Shown piece by piece: positions 8,875 through 17,713 of a DNA stretch of 64,000 nucleotides. The notes beneath the pieces were generated by a model. That model was not told the DNA's origin and did not search any database. It was given only the letters and a program-made list of their open reading frames with translations. The position numbers were made by a program, and so were the translations under genes. Position 1 is the first letter of the stretch. Every line of letters starts with the position of its first letter. Origin of the DNA: Bacteroidia bacterium (GTDB lineage: Bacteria > Bacteroidota > Bacteroidia > JADZBD01); assembly GCA_020054095.1 (NCBI GenBank), contig JAGVMA010000072.1:1-64000 (forward strand), given 5' to 3'.

Positions 8875-9503
8875 TACAAATTACGCTGGCCAAGTAAAAT
8901 GGCGGTAACCAATCCCACGCCCAAACCAATTGCACCACCCGTAAGCGAATAAAGCGTTTTTTTCTTTCGCGCTATCAATTCATAACCCATTAAATAAGTG
9001 TCTTTTTTCAGGTACTCTTTACTCAAAAGCATTTTGGTATTCACTTTTATTTTCGGAATTTTTACAATAAAAGTAAAGGCAATGGGCCCGGCAGGTGCAA
9101 TAACCGATGGCGAAAAAATTGCCGATGCAGTGCCCACTAAAAATCCGCCAATAAAATCCCAGCGGGGTTTGTAGCCGCGCTTGGCGTCATATTCGCCATA
9201 AACAAAGTAGCGCGTTTCGTCAACCGTAAAAATATTACCTGATATGGAATCAAATTCATAATAAAAATACTCTTTACCATTGCTGCCGTATTTTATTGAA
9301 AACAGGCGCTCGCCTTCTGTTTTAAGCTGGCGCTCTTTTTTCTTCATGTTAAATTTATAGGTAACCACATCGAGGGTGCTATCAATAATATCGCCCACTA
9401 CAAGTTCGCCATTCATAAACCACAAACTGTCTTTTGTATTTTGCGAATTAGCTGCAAGACAAAAAATAAGCGGTAAAAAGAGCAAAAAAAATCGTTTTAT
9501 CAT
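8874..9503 (-). CDS. Uncharacterised exported protein with C-terminal membrane segments
   Basis: The start at 9503 was chosen because it gives a clear signal peptide ([21 protein letters not shown]); the frame is open further upstream, but there it overlaps the gcvP leader. The 209-residue product has a beta-rich region ([41 protein letters not shown]) that resembles the N-terminal part of Bacteroidota proteins reporting a surface-exposed small domain. It is followed by hydrophobic segments [20 protein letters not shown] and [21 protein letters not shown] do not recognise a named family. It forms a two-gene unit with the UbiA-like gene and is divergent from gcvP. Confidence 0.65.
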   Translation of the reverse strand: MIKRFFLLFLPLIFCLAANSQNTKDSLWFMNGELVVGDIIDSTLDVVTYKFNMKKKERQLKTEGERLFSIKYGSNGKEYFYYEFDSISGNIFTVDETRYFVYGEYDAKRGYKPRWDFIGGFLVGTASAIFSPSVIAPAGPIAFTFIVKIPKIKVNTKMLLSKEYLKKDTYLMGYELIARKKKTLYSLTGGAIGLGVGLVTAILLGQRNL

Positions 9504-9584
9504 CAGCGTAAAAATACAAACAAATAAGAAGCCACAACGCCTTGCGCTGTTAATAAGTCGCACTGCGTGGGTATCAAAACTTTT

Positions 9585-9592
9585 TATCTTTG
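9585..9592 (+). promoter_or_regulatory. -7 box of gcvP promoter
   Basis: TATCTTTG fits the TAnnTTTG consensus and lies 26 bases before the gcvP ATG at 9619. A matching -33 TTTG is not clear. No glycine riboswitch-like sequence is seen in the short leader. Confidence 0.4.
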
Positions 9593-9618
9593 CTATCCTT
9601 TTTAAATACACCATTATT

Positions 9619-12513
9619 ATGAAAACCGACCAATTTGTAAATCGCCATAACGGACCAAGTAAAAAAGACATTGATTTAATGCTTAAAAAAACGGGCGTTA
9701 ACTCAGTTGATGAACTTATCAATCAAATTATACCTGATAATATTCGGCTAAAAAAGCCGCTGAAAGTAGCTGCCGCTGTTACTGAATTTCAGTATTTAAA
9801 AAACCTGCGAAAGCTGGCTGCAAAAAATAAAGTTTTTCGCACCTATATCGGATTAGGCTATAACGGAACAATTGTTCCGCCCGTTATCCAGCGCAATATT
9901 TTAGAAAACCCGGGATGGTACACGGCTTACACTCCATATCAGGCAGAAATTGCCCAAGGCAGATTAGAAGCGCTTTTGAATTTCCAAACCATGGTAATAG
10001 ATTTAACCGGAATGCAAATTGCCAACGCATCGCTTTTAGATGAAGCAACTGCCGCTGCCGAAGCAATGGCAATGCTATTTTCATCGCGAAGCAGAGAGGC
10101 GCAAACAAAAGGCGCTAATCAGTTTTTTGTGGATACTAACACTTATCCGCAAACGATAGATGTTTTAAAAACACGCTCGGTGCCGATGGGCATTGAAGTA
10201 GTGATAGCAGATTGGAAAAGTTTTACGTTCACCGATAAAGTTTACGGAGCATTGGTTCAATACCCAAATATGGATGGGCAGGTACACGACTATAAAGATT
10301 TTGTGAGCAAAGCAAAAGCAAACGGAAGTGCAGTGGCAGTTGCCACCGATTTACTTGCCCTGGCGCTTTTAACACCTCCGGGCGAATGGGGTGCCGATGT
10401 GGTTTTTGGCAACTCGCAGCGCTTTGGAGTGCCCATGGGATATGGCGGCCCACACGCAGCTTTTTTTGCATCAAAAGAAGAATACAAACGCCTTTTCCCG
10501 GGAAGAATAATTGGCGTTTCGGTTGATTCGCACGGAAACCCTGCACTACGCATGGCATTACAAACCCGCGAACAACACATACGCAGAGAAAAAGCAACAT
10601 CTAATATCTGTACCGCACAAGCATTGCTCGCCATTATGGCAAGCATGTATGCCGTATATCACGGGCAAGATGGAATAAAAGGAATTGCACAGCAAGTACA
10701 CGCAACAGCAGTTCATACTGCTAACGAATTAAAAAACTTAGGTTACGAAACAGAAAACACCTTGTATTTCGATACGCTAAAAGTAAAACTACCGGCAAGT
10801 GTAGCCATGAGCAAAGTAAAAGACCTTGCCATGAAATACGAAGTTAACCTCCGCTATATTGACGATACCACATTTACCCTTAGCTTAGACCAAACAACCG
10901 ACCCCGAAGACGCATTAGACCTCATCACCATATTTGCAACCGCCAAAGGCACACCGCCCAATGCAACAAAAATTGATTTCACTAATTCAGCTATTGAAAC
11001 ATCGGCACTAAAACGCACAAGCAGCTATTTAACACATCCTGTTTTTAATTCGTATCACAGCGAAAGCGAAATGATGCGCTACATTAAGCGTTTAGAAAAC
11101 AAAGATTTATCGCTAACCCATAGCATGATTTCACTTGGCTCGTGCACCATGAAACTAAATGCCGCTGCCGAACTTTTACCACTCACCTGGCCCGAATGGG
11201 CAAACATTCATCCCTTTGCTCCGCTCGACCAAGCTAAAGGATATGCAACTGTTCTAAAAGAACTTGATAAAGATTTGAGCAACATCACCGGATTTGATGC
11301 CATGAGCTTCCAGTCCAATTCAGGAGCGCAGGGCGAATACGCAGGGCTGATGGTGATTCGCGCTTACCACCATTCGCGTGGCGATTTGCATCGCAATGTG
11401 GCACTCATTCCACAATCGGCACACGGCACAAACCCTGCAAGCGCTGCTATGGCAGGCATGCAAATAATAATTGTGAAATGCGATGATAAAGGCAATATTG
11501 ATTTAAAAGATTTAAAAGAAAAAGCAGAAGCCAATAAAGCAACCCTTTCGTGCCTGATGGTAACTTACCCATCTACACACGGAGTGTACGAAGATGGCAT
11601 CAGAAAAATCACAAAAATAATACACGATAACGGAGGCCAGGTTTACATGGATGGCGCAAACATGAATGCACAAGTGGGCTTAACATCTCCGGGAAACATA
11701 GGTGCCGATGTTTGCCACCTTAACTTACATAAAACTTTTGCCATTCCGCACGGAGGTGGCGGCCCGGGCATGGGCCCGATAGGCGTAGCCAAGCACCTTA
11801 CACCATTTTTGCCAACGCACCCAATTATTGCCACAAGTGGTGATAAGGGCATATCGGCAGTAAGCTCTGCCCCTTACGGAAGCTCACTTATTTTACTAAT
11901 ATCGTATGGCTATATAAAAATGCTCGGTGGCGAGGGCTGCACCGAAGCCACTAAAATGGCAATACTCAATGCCAATTACATGAAAGAAATATTGAAAAAC
12001 CATTACCCTATACTTTACACCGGAAATAACGGGCGCGTAGCACACGAAATGATTTTAGATTGCAAAGAACTAAAACGCATAAGCGGTGTAGAAGTTGCCG
12101 ATATTGCAAAACGACTGATGGATTACGGCTTCCATGCACCCACAGTAGCATTTCCGGTGCACGATACACTGATGGTAGAACCCACCGAAAGCGAAGCCAA
12201 AGCAGAATTAGACCGCTTTTGCGATGCCATGATTGCTATCAAAAAAGAAATAATACAAATAGCCGAAGGCAATGCCGATAAAGAAGATAACGTAATTAAA
12301 AACGCACCACACACTGTAAAATCAGTAGCAGCATCTCAATGGAACCACCCTTACACGCGCGAACAAGCCGTGTTTCCGTTAAAATGGGTAAAAGAAAACA
12401 AATTTTGGCCCACCGTGGGCCGCGTGGATAATGCCACCGGTGACCGTAACCTTATTTGCACCTGCCCACCCATAGAAGCATACCTGGAAGAAAATGCTGT
12501 TGCTTACAACTAA
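9619..12513 (+). CDS. gcvP: Glycine dehydrogenase (aminomethyl-transferring), P protein
   Basis: This is the 964-residue single-chain P protein of the glycine cleavage system. It decarboxylates glycine and passes the aminomethyl group to lipoyl-H protein. Both homologous halves are present: the N-terminal half opens [21 protein letters not shown] and the C-terminal half carries [10 protein letters not shown] and the PLP lysine K705 in [19 protein letters not shown]. The open frame extends upstream to 9376, but similarity starts at the ATG at 9619, which also lies behind a promoter box. gcvT and gcvH are not nearby. The length is normal for the fused type found in Bacteroidota and E. coli. Confidence 0.97.
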   Translation: MKTDQFVNRHNGPSKKDIDLMLKKTGVNSVDELINQIIPDNIRLKKPLKVAAAVTEFQYLKNLRKLAAKNKVFRTYIGLGYNGTIVPPVIQRNILENPGWYTAYTPYQAEIAQGRLEALLNFQTMVIDLTGMQIANASLLDEATAAAEAMAMLFSSRSREAQTKGANQFFVDTNTYPQTIDVLKTRSVPMGIEVVIADWKSFTFTDKVYGALVQYPNMDGQVHDYKDFVSKAKANGSAVAVATDLLALALLTPPGEWGADVVFGNSQRFGVPMGYGGPHAAFFASKEEYKRLFPGRIIGVSVDSHGNPALRMALQTREQHIRREKATSNICTAQALLAIMASMYAVYHGQDGIKGIAQQVHATAVHTANELKNLGYETENTLYFDTLKVKLPASVAMSKVKDLAMKYEVNLRYIDDTTFTLSLDQTTDPEDALDLITIFATAKGTPPNATKIDFTNSAIETSALKRTSSYLTHPVFNSYHSESEMMRYIKRLENKDLSLTHSMISLGSCTMKLNAAAELLPLTWPEWANIHPFAPLDQAKGYATVLKELDKDLSNITGFDAMSFQSNSGAQGEYAGLMVIRAYHHSRGDLHRNVALIPQSAHGTNPASAAMAGMQIIIVKCDDKGNIDLKDLKEKAEANKATLSCLMVTYPSTHGVYEDGIRKITKIIHDNGGQVYMDGANMNAQVGLTSPGNIGADVCHLNLHKTFAIPHGGGGPGMGPIGVAKHLTPFLPTHPIIATSGDKGISAVSSAPYGSSLILLISYGYIKMLGGEGCTEATKMAILNANYMKEILKNHYPILYTGNNGRVAHEMILDCKELKRISGVEVADIAKRLMDYGFHAPTVAFPVHDTLMVEPTESEAKAELDRFCDAMIAIKKEIIQIAEGNADKEDNVIKNAPHTVKSVAASQWNHPYTREQAVFPLKWVKENKFWPTVGRVDNATGDRNLICTCPPIEAYLEENAVAYN

Positions 12514-12530
12514 ATAATATATTACATTTG
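12500..12530 (+). promoter_or_regulatory. Promoter of the T9SS protein gene at 12558
   Basis: TACATTTG at 12523-12530 matches the -7 consensus. TTGC at 12500-12503, 19 bases upstream, serves as -33. The promoter overlaps the gcvP stop, giving an independent transcript with a leader of roughly 20 bases. Confidence 0.5.
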
Positions 12531-12557
12531 TACCTCAAACTAAAAAACCAAAAACAC

Positions 12558-13523
12558 ATGAAAAAAATTTACTCTTTTATTACTTTGCTTGCCATAAGTG
12601 CTATCACATTTGCGCAAAGCTCAAGAAATTCCAACAACCTATCGAGCAAAACAATAATGTGGGATAACAATTACCCATCTACACAGGTTGCTATTGACAC
12701 ACTATCTAACTTGGAGCCGGACGATACACTAACAATATTTAATGATCAAAATTGGGGATACGCCTTAGGACACAATAGCTATGGCGATATTGCATGGGCT
12801 GAAAAATACACCGTTACAGGAAGCGTATCGGTACTGGGAGGTGCTTATTTCTTATATGCAAACACCATACAAAGCGGAAACACAAATGCGATGGGACAAA
12901 TATATTCTACCGGTGCAGATGGTCCTGTTAATCAAATTGGTAATTCTGCAAACATTCCATTCTCAAGTATTCCATTAGGTGGCAGCGGTGCAACATACTT
13001 TGCTTTTGGCACTCCAATTGCTGTTACTAACAGCTTTTATACGGTATTTAGATTACCATCATACACCTCAACACAAGATACCATAGGTGTAATTACTTCA
13101 CGTAATGGAAACCGCTCTGCGGGAGACAGTACCCAAAATGCTGCTATGTGGAACGATAATATGTGGTACTTAGAGGAAACAGAAAATTTCGGCTTAGTAG
13201 TTACCTATTGCCTGTTTCCTATTATTAACTTTCCTTCCGGAGTAGGTAGTGTTAGTAAAAATGATTTAACACTTTATAACGCATACCCTAATCCGGTTAG
13301 CAGCAATGTTACATTAAAATACGAGTTGGTTTCTAACTCAGATGTAACCATTAAGATAATGGACAGCCAAGGAAAAATATTACAAACAATACAACGCACC
13401 AATTTAACTAATGGCACCCAATACGAAATGGTTGATACCTCCAACCTATCGTCCGGAACTTACTTATTTTCTGTAGTTTCGGGTAGTGCTACATTAGTAA
13501 GTTCGTTTACGGTAAGCAAATAA
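12558..13523 (+). CDS. T9SS-sorted secreted protein of unknown function
   Basis: The ATG at 12558 gives a signal peptide MKKIYSFITLLAISAITFAQ; the frame is open further back, but only over gcvP. Residues 20-240 form a beta-rich domain (TIMWDNNYPSTQVAIDTL; VSVLGGAYFLYANTIQSGN; GSGATYFAFGTPIAVTNSFY) with no motif I can name. The last 75-80 residues are a type A T9SS sorting domain: YNAYPNPVSSNVTLKYEL, DVTIKIMDSQGKIL and SSGTYLFSVVSGSATLVSSFTVSK. The product is thus exported by Sec, moved across the outer membrane by T9SS and probably cleaved. It is 321 residues long. Confidence 0.85.
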   Translation: MKKIYSFITLLAISAITFAQSSRNSNNLSSKTIMWDNNYPSTQVAIDTLSNLEPDDTLTIFNDQNWGYALGHNSYGDIAWAEKYTVTGSVSVLGGAYFLYANTIQSGNTNAMGQIYSTGADGPVNQIGNSANIPFSSIPLGGSGATYFAFGTPIAVTNSFYTVFRLPSYTSTQDTIGVITSRNGNRSAGDSTQNAAMWNDNMWYLEETENFGLVVTYCLFPIINFPSGVGSVSKNDLTLYNAYPNPVSSNVTLKYELVSNSDVTIKIMDSQGKILQTIQRTNLTNGTQYEMVDTSNLSSGTYLFSVVSGSATLVSSFTVSK

Positions 13524-13539
13524 AAGGATAACAGATTTT

Positions 13540-13590
13540 AAAACACAGCAAACCCCGTTCGCCAGTGGCGAACGGGGTTTGCTGTGTTTT
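13540..13590. terminator. Strong bidirectional terminator hairpin
   Basis: Two perfectly complementary 24-base arms (13540-13563 and 13567-13590) are separated by only three bases (AGT). The outer ends are A4 and T4, so each strand reads as stem followed by U-rich tract. It lies between the convergent genes ending at 13523 and 13632. Confidence 0.85.
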
Positions 13591-13631
13591 AACAGCAGTA
13601 GTTACCTCACGCATCCCATCTCATCTCTCAG

Positions 13632-14348
13632 CTACACAATTACGGTTTGCACCATATCGCTCCAGGGGCCGCTGCGGGCTTGGTTTTTAATATCTATCCA
13701 CCGGCCGTAAGCAAATAGTTTTTGGGTTGTGTTAGCGGCACCTAATTGGAGCGTAAAAAGGGCTTCGGTGCGTATTTCTTTAGCGGGGCAATCGTCCACA
13801 CTATTAGGTGCGGTGCTGCCAATGAGGTAACGTATTTCTAAGCCATTGGCCCCTTGCGGAATGCTGGCACGGCTGGCATCGTGCGCGCTGCGGCAGCTAA
13901 AGCGCATGGAACCGCCACCGCCAAGGGGTTTCATGTCAAAAAACAATTCGGTGGCAATGGGCGTGGTGGGCACGGTGCGGGTTTCGTCACGTTCTTTGAT
14001 GTTAAATACCTGGCGGTCCTGGGCGGTGCAATTGGGGCTTGCGCCTATGCGGTCGAGCTTATTAAGCTTAGGATCGGTTGCCCATTGGGTAAATTGTTTT
14101 TTGCTGTCGTTTTTTTCGGTGATGGCTGCACTATCGCGGATGCCTTGCTCTTGCTGGGTTACCACTTTTTGGTATTTCAGGTTCCAATCGTTTTTGTAAT
14201 TAACCCAGGCGGTAAACTCGGGGCCGGTTAAGCTTAGCCGTTCCCAATTAGGGGAAGCAAAGCCCGGATTGGTTGCCGTTAAATAAGTGGCCGTTGCGTT
14301 AATGTAGGTGTTAAAATCATTGTCGGGTTGTGGGATTCGTGCTGCCAT
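13632..14348 (-). CDS. Uncharacterised 238-residue protein
   Basis: The product has no signal peptide and begins MAARIPQPDNDFNTYINATATYL. A helical N-terminal half contains AWVNYKNDWNLKYQKVV and a run of charged residues. A C-terminal half, possibly fibronectin-like, ends FAYGRWIDIKNQARSGPWSDMVQTVIV. From memory this layout resembles a group of uncharacterised Bacteroidota proteins that end in a GPWS motif, but I cannot name a family. By eye the gene is clearly richer in G and C than its neighbours, which may indicate transfer or strong codon selection. It is the only gene between the terminator at 13540-13590 and the repeat block at 14388. Confidence 0.6.
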   Translation of the reverse strand: MAARIPQPDNDFNTYINATATYLTATNPGFASPNWERLSLTGPEFTAWVNYKNDWNLKYQKVVTQQEQGIRDSAAITEKNDSKKQFTQWATDPKLNKLDRIGASPNCTAQDRQVFNIKERDETRTVPTTPIATELFFDMKPLGGGGSMRFSCRSAHDASRASIPQGANGLEIRYLIGSTAPNSVDDCPAKEIRTEALFTLQLGAANTTQKLFAYGRWIDIKNQARSGPWSDMVQTVIV

Positions 14349-14387
14349 GTTTTTTGTTTTTTTATTTGGTTAATAATTGATTTTTTA

Positions 14388-14560
14388 TGATAGCGCTACT
14401 AAGGTAGTAACTGCCGTGGCTAAGGTTATAGCTACTGTAACCAAGGTTGTAACCATTACAACTGTGGTTATGGCTGCTGCAACTATGGTTGCGGCTTTTC
14501 CAACTATGGTTGTAACTGCTGCAACTAAGGTTGTAACTGCTGCAACTAAGGTTGGAGTAT
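14388..14560. repeat. Degenerate 21-bp tandem repeat
   Basis: The block is made of 21-base units of the form GTAACTGCTGCAACTAAGGTT. The last two copies (about 14514-14554) are nearly identical and earlier ones drift. Because 21 is a multiple of three, several frames stay open across it on both strands. The plus frame (TTG at 14377 to 14682) would encode a VTAATKV heptad repeat of 101 residues. No start, promoter or family match supports translation, so it is listed as a repeat rather than a gene. Confidence 0.7.
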
Positions 14561-14699
14561 ATAAAGAACACATCTATAGCACATCAATCGCAATAGCAAA
14601 TTGTAAGGCTAAAACTTTAGTCAAACATAGTGCAGCACACATGGCCGATGCAATAGGAAATAAACCAAAGGGCAAAAATTAAAACCAATGTGCCAATAG

Positions 14700-15023
14700 C
14701 TAAATGGCAATAGCAGTTTTAAAAACACACAACTGTTTTTTGGCAACGGTAAGCTGTTTACCATCGGCCATAAGCAAAATATATTGCTTGTGGCGAGTTA
14801 TACATTTAATAGCATTAATATTAACAATGCACGAGCGGCTAATGCGTAGAAACAAATCAGCAGGAAGCTTTTTTTCATGCACACCAATGTGGTGCGAGCA
14901 TACCAGCTGGCTGCCATTGGCCAAATAAAAATTACTAAAGCTGCGCGCAGATAGTATATACAATATAGCATTGTATTGCACCGGCCTAATATCCTGCCCG
15001 CAGCATAAAAAAATTTTATCCAT
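14700..15023 (-). CDS. Stand-alone LytTR DNA-binding protein
   Basis: The 107-residue protein is essentially one LytTR domain: ILYILSARSFSNFYLANGSQLV is the DNA-contacting beta region. It is followed by LPADLFLRISRSCIVNINAIKCI, the family's strongest signature (F-x-R-x-H/S-R-S-x-x-V-N), and QYILLMADGKQLTVAKKQL. No response-regulator receiver domain precedes it, unlike AlgR/AgrA-type proteins. An unpaired LytTR regulator could be activated by a partner or act as a constitutive DNA binder. The genes on either side (unknown protein, T9SS cargo) are possible targets; this is inference from position. Confidence 0.8.
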   Translation of the reverse strand: MDKIFLCCGQDIRPVQYNAILYILSARSFSNFYLANGSQLVCSHHIGVHEKKLPADLFLRISRSCIVNINAIKCITRHKQYILLMADGKQLTVAKKQLCVFKTAIAI

Positions 15024-15283
15024 TGCTTACACCATTCATAATTAGTACACTAAAAAAAACACTACCATTAAAACACACAATGCAAAAAGAAAGCAAGCCG
15101 CTTAGTAATTGTAAACTATTTCTGTATACAGAAATCTTAAAAAAGTACAGCTTTTTTTAAAAAAAGGTAAAAAGCATACCTCTAAAACGAAAGTAATAAA
15201 AAAAGCCAATATGAAAAAAAATGTAGTATATAGTTTGCGTTTTTTGTTACCTTAGCAGTCACTTAACTAAAAAAACAAAAAAC

Positions 15284-16474
15284 ATGAAAAAACTCTACAC
15301 CTTGGTATTAAGTACGGTGGTTACAGTTGCAGCAATGGCACAAAGCACAGCTAACCTGCCTATTCTTAACAAAACACCACGTACACCAAATTCAATTCCC
15401 CAAAAACCGGTAGCACCACTTGCTACCAGCACATTTATTATTGATTACGATTCGGCCGATGCGGTGGCACAGCAAAACACATTTGGTTTTGGGTTCCAGC
15501 GTTTTATCTGGGATTTTAACTATAATTACAATGTTCCGGCAGATACCGGCTTAAAATATTTTGTAATTGCATTTGACAGCTTGTACGATTCATATATGCA
15601 AGTTGGTTATAACCGCGCAACGGTAAACAACGTGCGTATTGACTCTATTCACATGATTTTAGGTCAAGAAAACAATTCAGGAGTGGATGATACAATTACG
15701 TATAAAATTGTAAGCGTTAATGCTAACGGTTACCCCGGAACTACTGTTTTATGGACGTATGATTATATTATACCAGCAACCAGCCCATTCGGCACAAATT
15801 GGTTACAACCGGTGCTTTTATCAATCCCTTGCGGATACACTACTGCAAGTAACGTAGATCGTTTTGCATTACGTGTAGAATATCACGGAAACAAATTAGA
15901 TACTTGCGGATGGATTGCAGGTTTCGGTAACCAAGGTCAAAGTGGCACTTGCAACATAGCCGCTAACCGCACAGAATATTCACCATACAAAATGACGAAT
16001 GGCCAGCCATACAATGCCAACACATTTACGGTGTGGACACAATATTTATCATACGGCACATTACCCAATGCAGCTGGAGCAAACATCTATTATGATTGCA
16101 ATGGAAGCGGACAATATGAGCCGGGCGCAGGCGATGGTGAAAATTATTTACAAGACATATCGGTTTTTGTTCAAGTAACCACCGATCCATTATCCATAAA
16201 AGAAACCAACTTAGATTTTTCAATATCGCAAAACGTGCCCAATCCATTTAACGGCAACACGATGATTAACTACGAACTGAAAAACAATTCAACAGTTGCA
16301 TTAACGGTTTTTGATATTACAGGCGCAGTAGTAAAAAACATACAATTAGGCAAACAATTAAGCGGCAAACACAATGTAACCATTGATGGAACCGATTTAA
16401 CTGCCGGTATTTACTTCTACACCTTTAATGTAAACGGAAGCACCATCACTAGAAAAATGACTGTTATAAAATAA
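15284..16474 (+). CDS. T9SS-sorted secreted protein, tandem paralogue 1
   Basis: The 396-residue product has a signal peptide (MKKLYTLVLSTVVTVAAMAQ) and a Pro-rich linker. An unknown beta-rich domain (about residues 50-310) contains FIIDYDSADAVAQQ, FDSLYDSYMQV, HMILGQENNSGVDDT and IYYDCNGSGQYEPGAGDGENYLQ. The end is a type A sorting domain (FSISQNVPNPFNGNTMINYE...GIYFYTFNVNGSTITRKMTVIK). It shares its whole architecture and many of these motifs with the next gene, so the two arose by tandem duplication. The long AT-rich upstream region (15024-15283) carries its promoter; a hairpin follows the stop. Function unknown, location cell surface or secreted. Confidence 0.85.
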   Translation: MKKLYTLVLSTVVTVAAMAQSTANLPILNKTPRTPNSIPQKPVAPLATSTFIIDYDSADAVAQQNTFGFGFQRFIWDFNYNYNVPADTGLKYFVIAFDSLYDSYMQVGYNRATVNNVRIDSIHMILGQENNSGVDDTITYKIVSVNANGYPGTTVLWTYDYIIPATSPFGTNWLQPVLLSIPCGYTTASNVDRFALRVEYHGNKLDTCGWIAGFGNQGQSGTCNIAANRTEYSPYKMTNGQPYNANTFTVWTQYLSYGTLPNAAGANIYYDCNGSGQYEPGAGDGENYLQDISVFVQVTTDPLSIKETNLDFSISQNVPNPFNGNTMINYELKNNSTVALTVFDITGAVVKNIQLGKQLSGKHNVTIDGTDLTAGIYFYTFNVNGSTITRKMTVIK

Positions 16475-16496
16475 CCGCTTTATTTTTTCGTTCTAT

Positions 16497-16530
16497 AAAG
16501 AGTCTCGCCCATCAAAGGCGGGACTCTTTT
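16497..16530 (+). terminator. Hairpin terminator between the tandem paralogues
   Basis: Arms AAAGAGTCTCGCC and GGCGGGACTCTTT pair with one U-G wobble around a short loop and run into TTTT. It ends the transcript of the 15284 gene only 17 bases before the ATG of the next. Confidence 0.75.
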
Positions 16531-16532
16531 GT

Positions 16533-16540
16533 TATATTTG
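16533..16540 (+). promoter_or_regulatory. -7 box giving a probably leaderless mRNA
   Basis: TATATTTG ends six bases before the ATG at 16547, so the transcription start should fall on or next to the initiation codon. The box directly follows the terminator of the upstream gene. Confidence 0.5.
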
Positions 16541-16546
16541 CACCCG

Positions 16547-17713
16547 ATGAATAAACCATTAATAATAGCACTATTGATTTTTGTTGGAGCAATAAGCACT
16601 AATGCCCAACAATTGTTTTTGCTAAAGAACAAGCAAAACAATACTATCCCACAATTATATCAGCAACCACAAATTGCAAGCGATTACAACAGCATTGTGA
16701 TAGATTATGACAGTGCCGATGCCCGCGCATATAATAACCAATACAGCCGGCTGATGTGGCCCATGAACATGCGTTATGCCACAAACGATACCGCACCTAA
16801 TTTTTGCATGGTGGCTTATGATAGTTTATACGATGTGTATGCCGACACGGCATACATAAGCGATAGCGTTACCAGCTTAGGGCTTGATTCTATACACTTA
16901 TTCATCGGTCACGAAAATAATTCAGGACAAAACGATACACTGATAACAAAAATTGTATCGCTAAACGCAGATGGCTATCCGCAGATAAATAATGTGCTGT
17001 GGAGTTTTATGAAAATAATTACGGCCAATAATCCGCTAAGCGGAAATTGGCAACAACCGGTTGTGTTAAGCCACACACCATACGCATCCATAACAGGCAA
17101 TGGCTTTGCCGTAGTGATAGAATATTACGGCAGCACACTCGATACACTTGGTATCATTGCCGGATTTGGCCATACCGATTCGTGCGGAACGAGTGCATAC
17201 AATGCAGATACAACAAATTTTTCGCGCATCAGGATGCAAATAGGATCTAACAGATTTAAAGCCAATAGCTTTGCCAAATGGTCGCACCTTACACAATTTG
17301 GAACACTGCCCACGCCAAATGGCGCCAATGTTTTTTATGATTGTAACAATAACTCGCAATACGATCCGGGTTCGGATGGAGAATCGTTTTTGCAAAACAT
17401 TAAGCTAATTGCATTTCTTCAAACCAACTCGGCAAGCATTAACGATTTTAATAATGCACTTGAACTTACCAATGTTTACCCTTCACCGGCAAGTTCCGTT
17501 ATCAGTCTCAAATACAATGGAAATGATTGCATTAAATATACTTATCAAATTACAGATATAACAGGCAGAGAATTGCTGACTGGAAATAATAGTTTTTGCC
17601 TCACAGAAAAAACCTTAACACTTGATGTAAACTCACTCACCGATGGCGTTTATTTTATCACCATCATTTCCGTAAAAGGTAAAAGCACTAAGAAATTTGC
17701 AATAAGCAAATAA
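16547..17713 (+). CDS. T9SS-sorted secreted protein, tandem paralogue 2
   Basis: This 388-residue protein starts at the ATG at 16547 with signal peptide MNKPLIIALLIFVGAISTNAQ; upstream in-frame codons to 16529 fall within the promoter. The central domain mirrors the preceding gene: IVIDYDSADARAYNN, YDSLYDVYADT, HLFIGHENNSGQNDT, VVIEYYGSTLDTLGIIAGFGHT and VFYDCNNNSQYDPGSDGESFLQ. The sorting domain begins LTNVYPSPASSVISL and ends in KSTKKFAISK. The conserved DxNxxxxYDPG region could bind calcium, but that is a guess. The gene is separately transcribed and convergent with the MlaF-like gene, whose stop abuts it. Confidence 0.85.
   Translation: MNKPLIIALLIFVGAISTNAQQLFLLKNKQNNTIPQLYQQPQIASDYNSIVIDYDSADARAYNNQYSRLMWPMNMRYATNDTAPNFCMVAYDSLYDVYADTAYISDSVTSLGLDSIHLFIGHENNSGQNDTLITKIVSLNADGYPQINNVLWSFMKIITANNPLSGNWQQPVVLSHTPYASITGNGFAVVIEYYGSTLDTLGIIAGFGHTDSCGTSAYNADTTNFSRIRMQIGSNRFKANSFAKWSHLTQFGTLPTPNGANVFYDCNNNSQYDPGSDGESFLQNIKLIAFLQTNSASINDFNNALELTNVYPSPASSVISLKYNGNDCIKYTYQITDITGRELLTGNNSFCLTEKTLTLDVNSLTDGVYFITIISVKGKSTKKFAISK

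Noticed and set aside
14362-14573. Two overlapping minus-strand reading frames across the 21-bp repeats
   Set aside because: They are open only because the repeat unit is a multiple of three; the translations are pure heptad repeats with no start context or family match.
15211-15255. A 14-codon frame (MKKNVVYSLRFLLP) upstream of the 15284 gene
   Set aside because: Too short to support, AT-biased, and overlapping likely promoter sequence; no sign of an attenuator.
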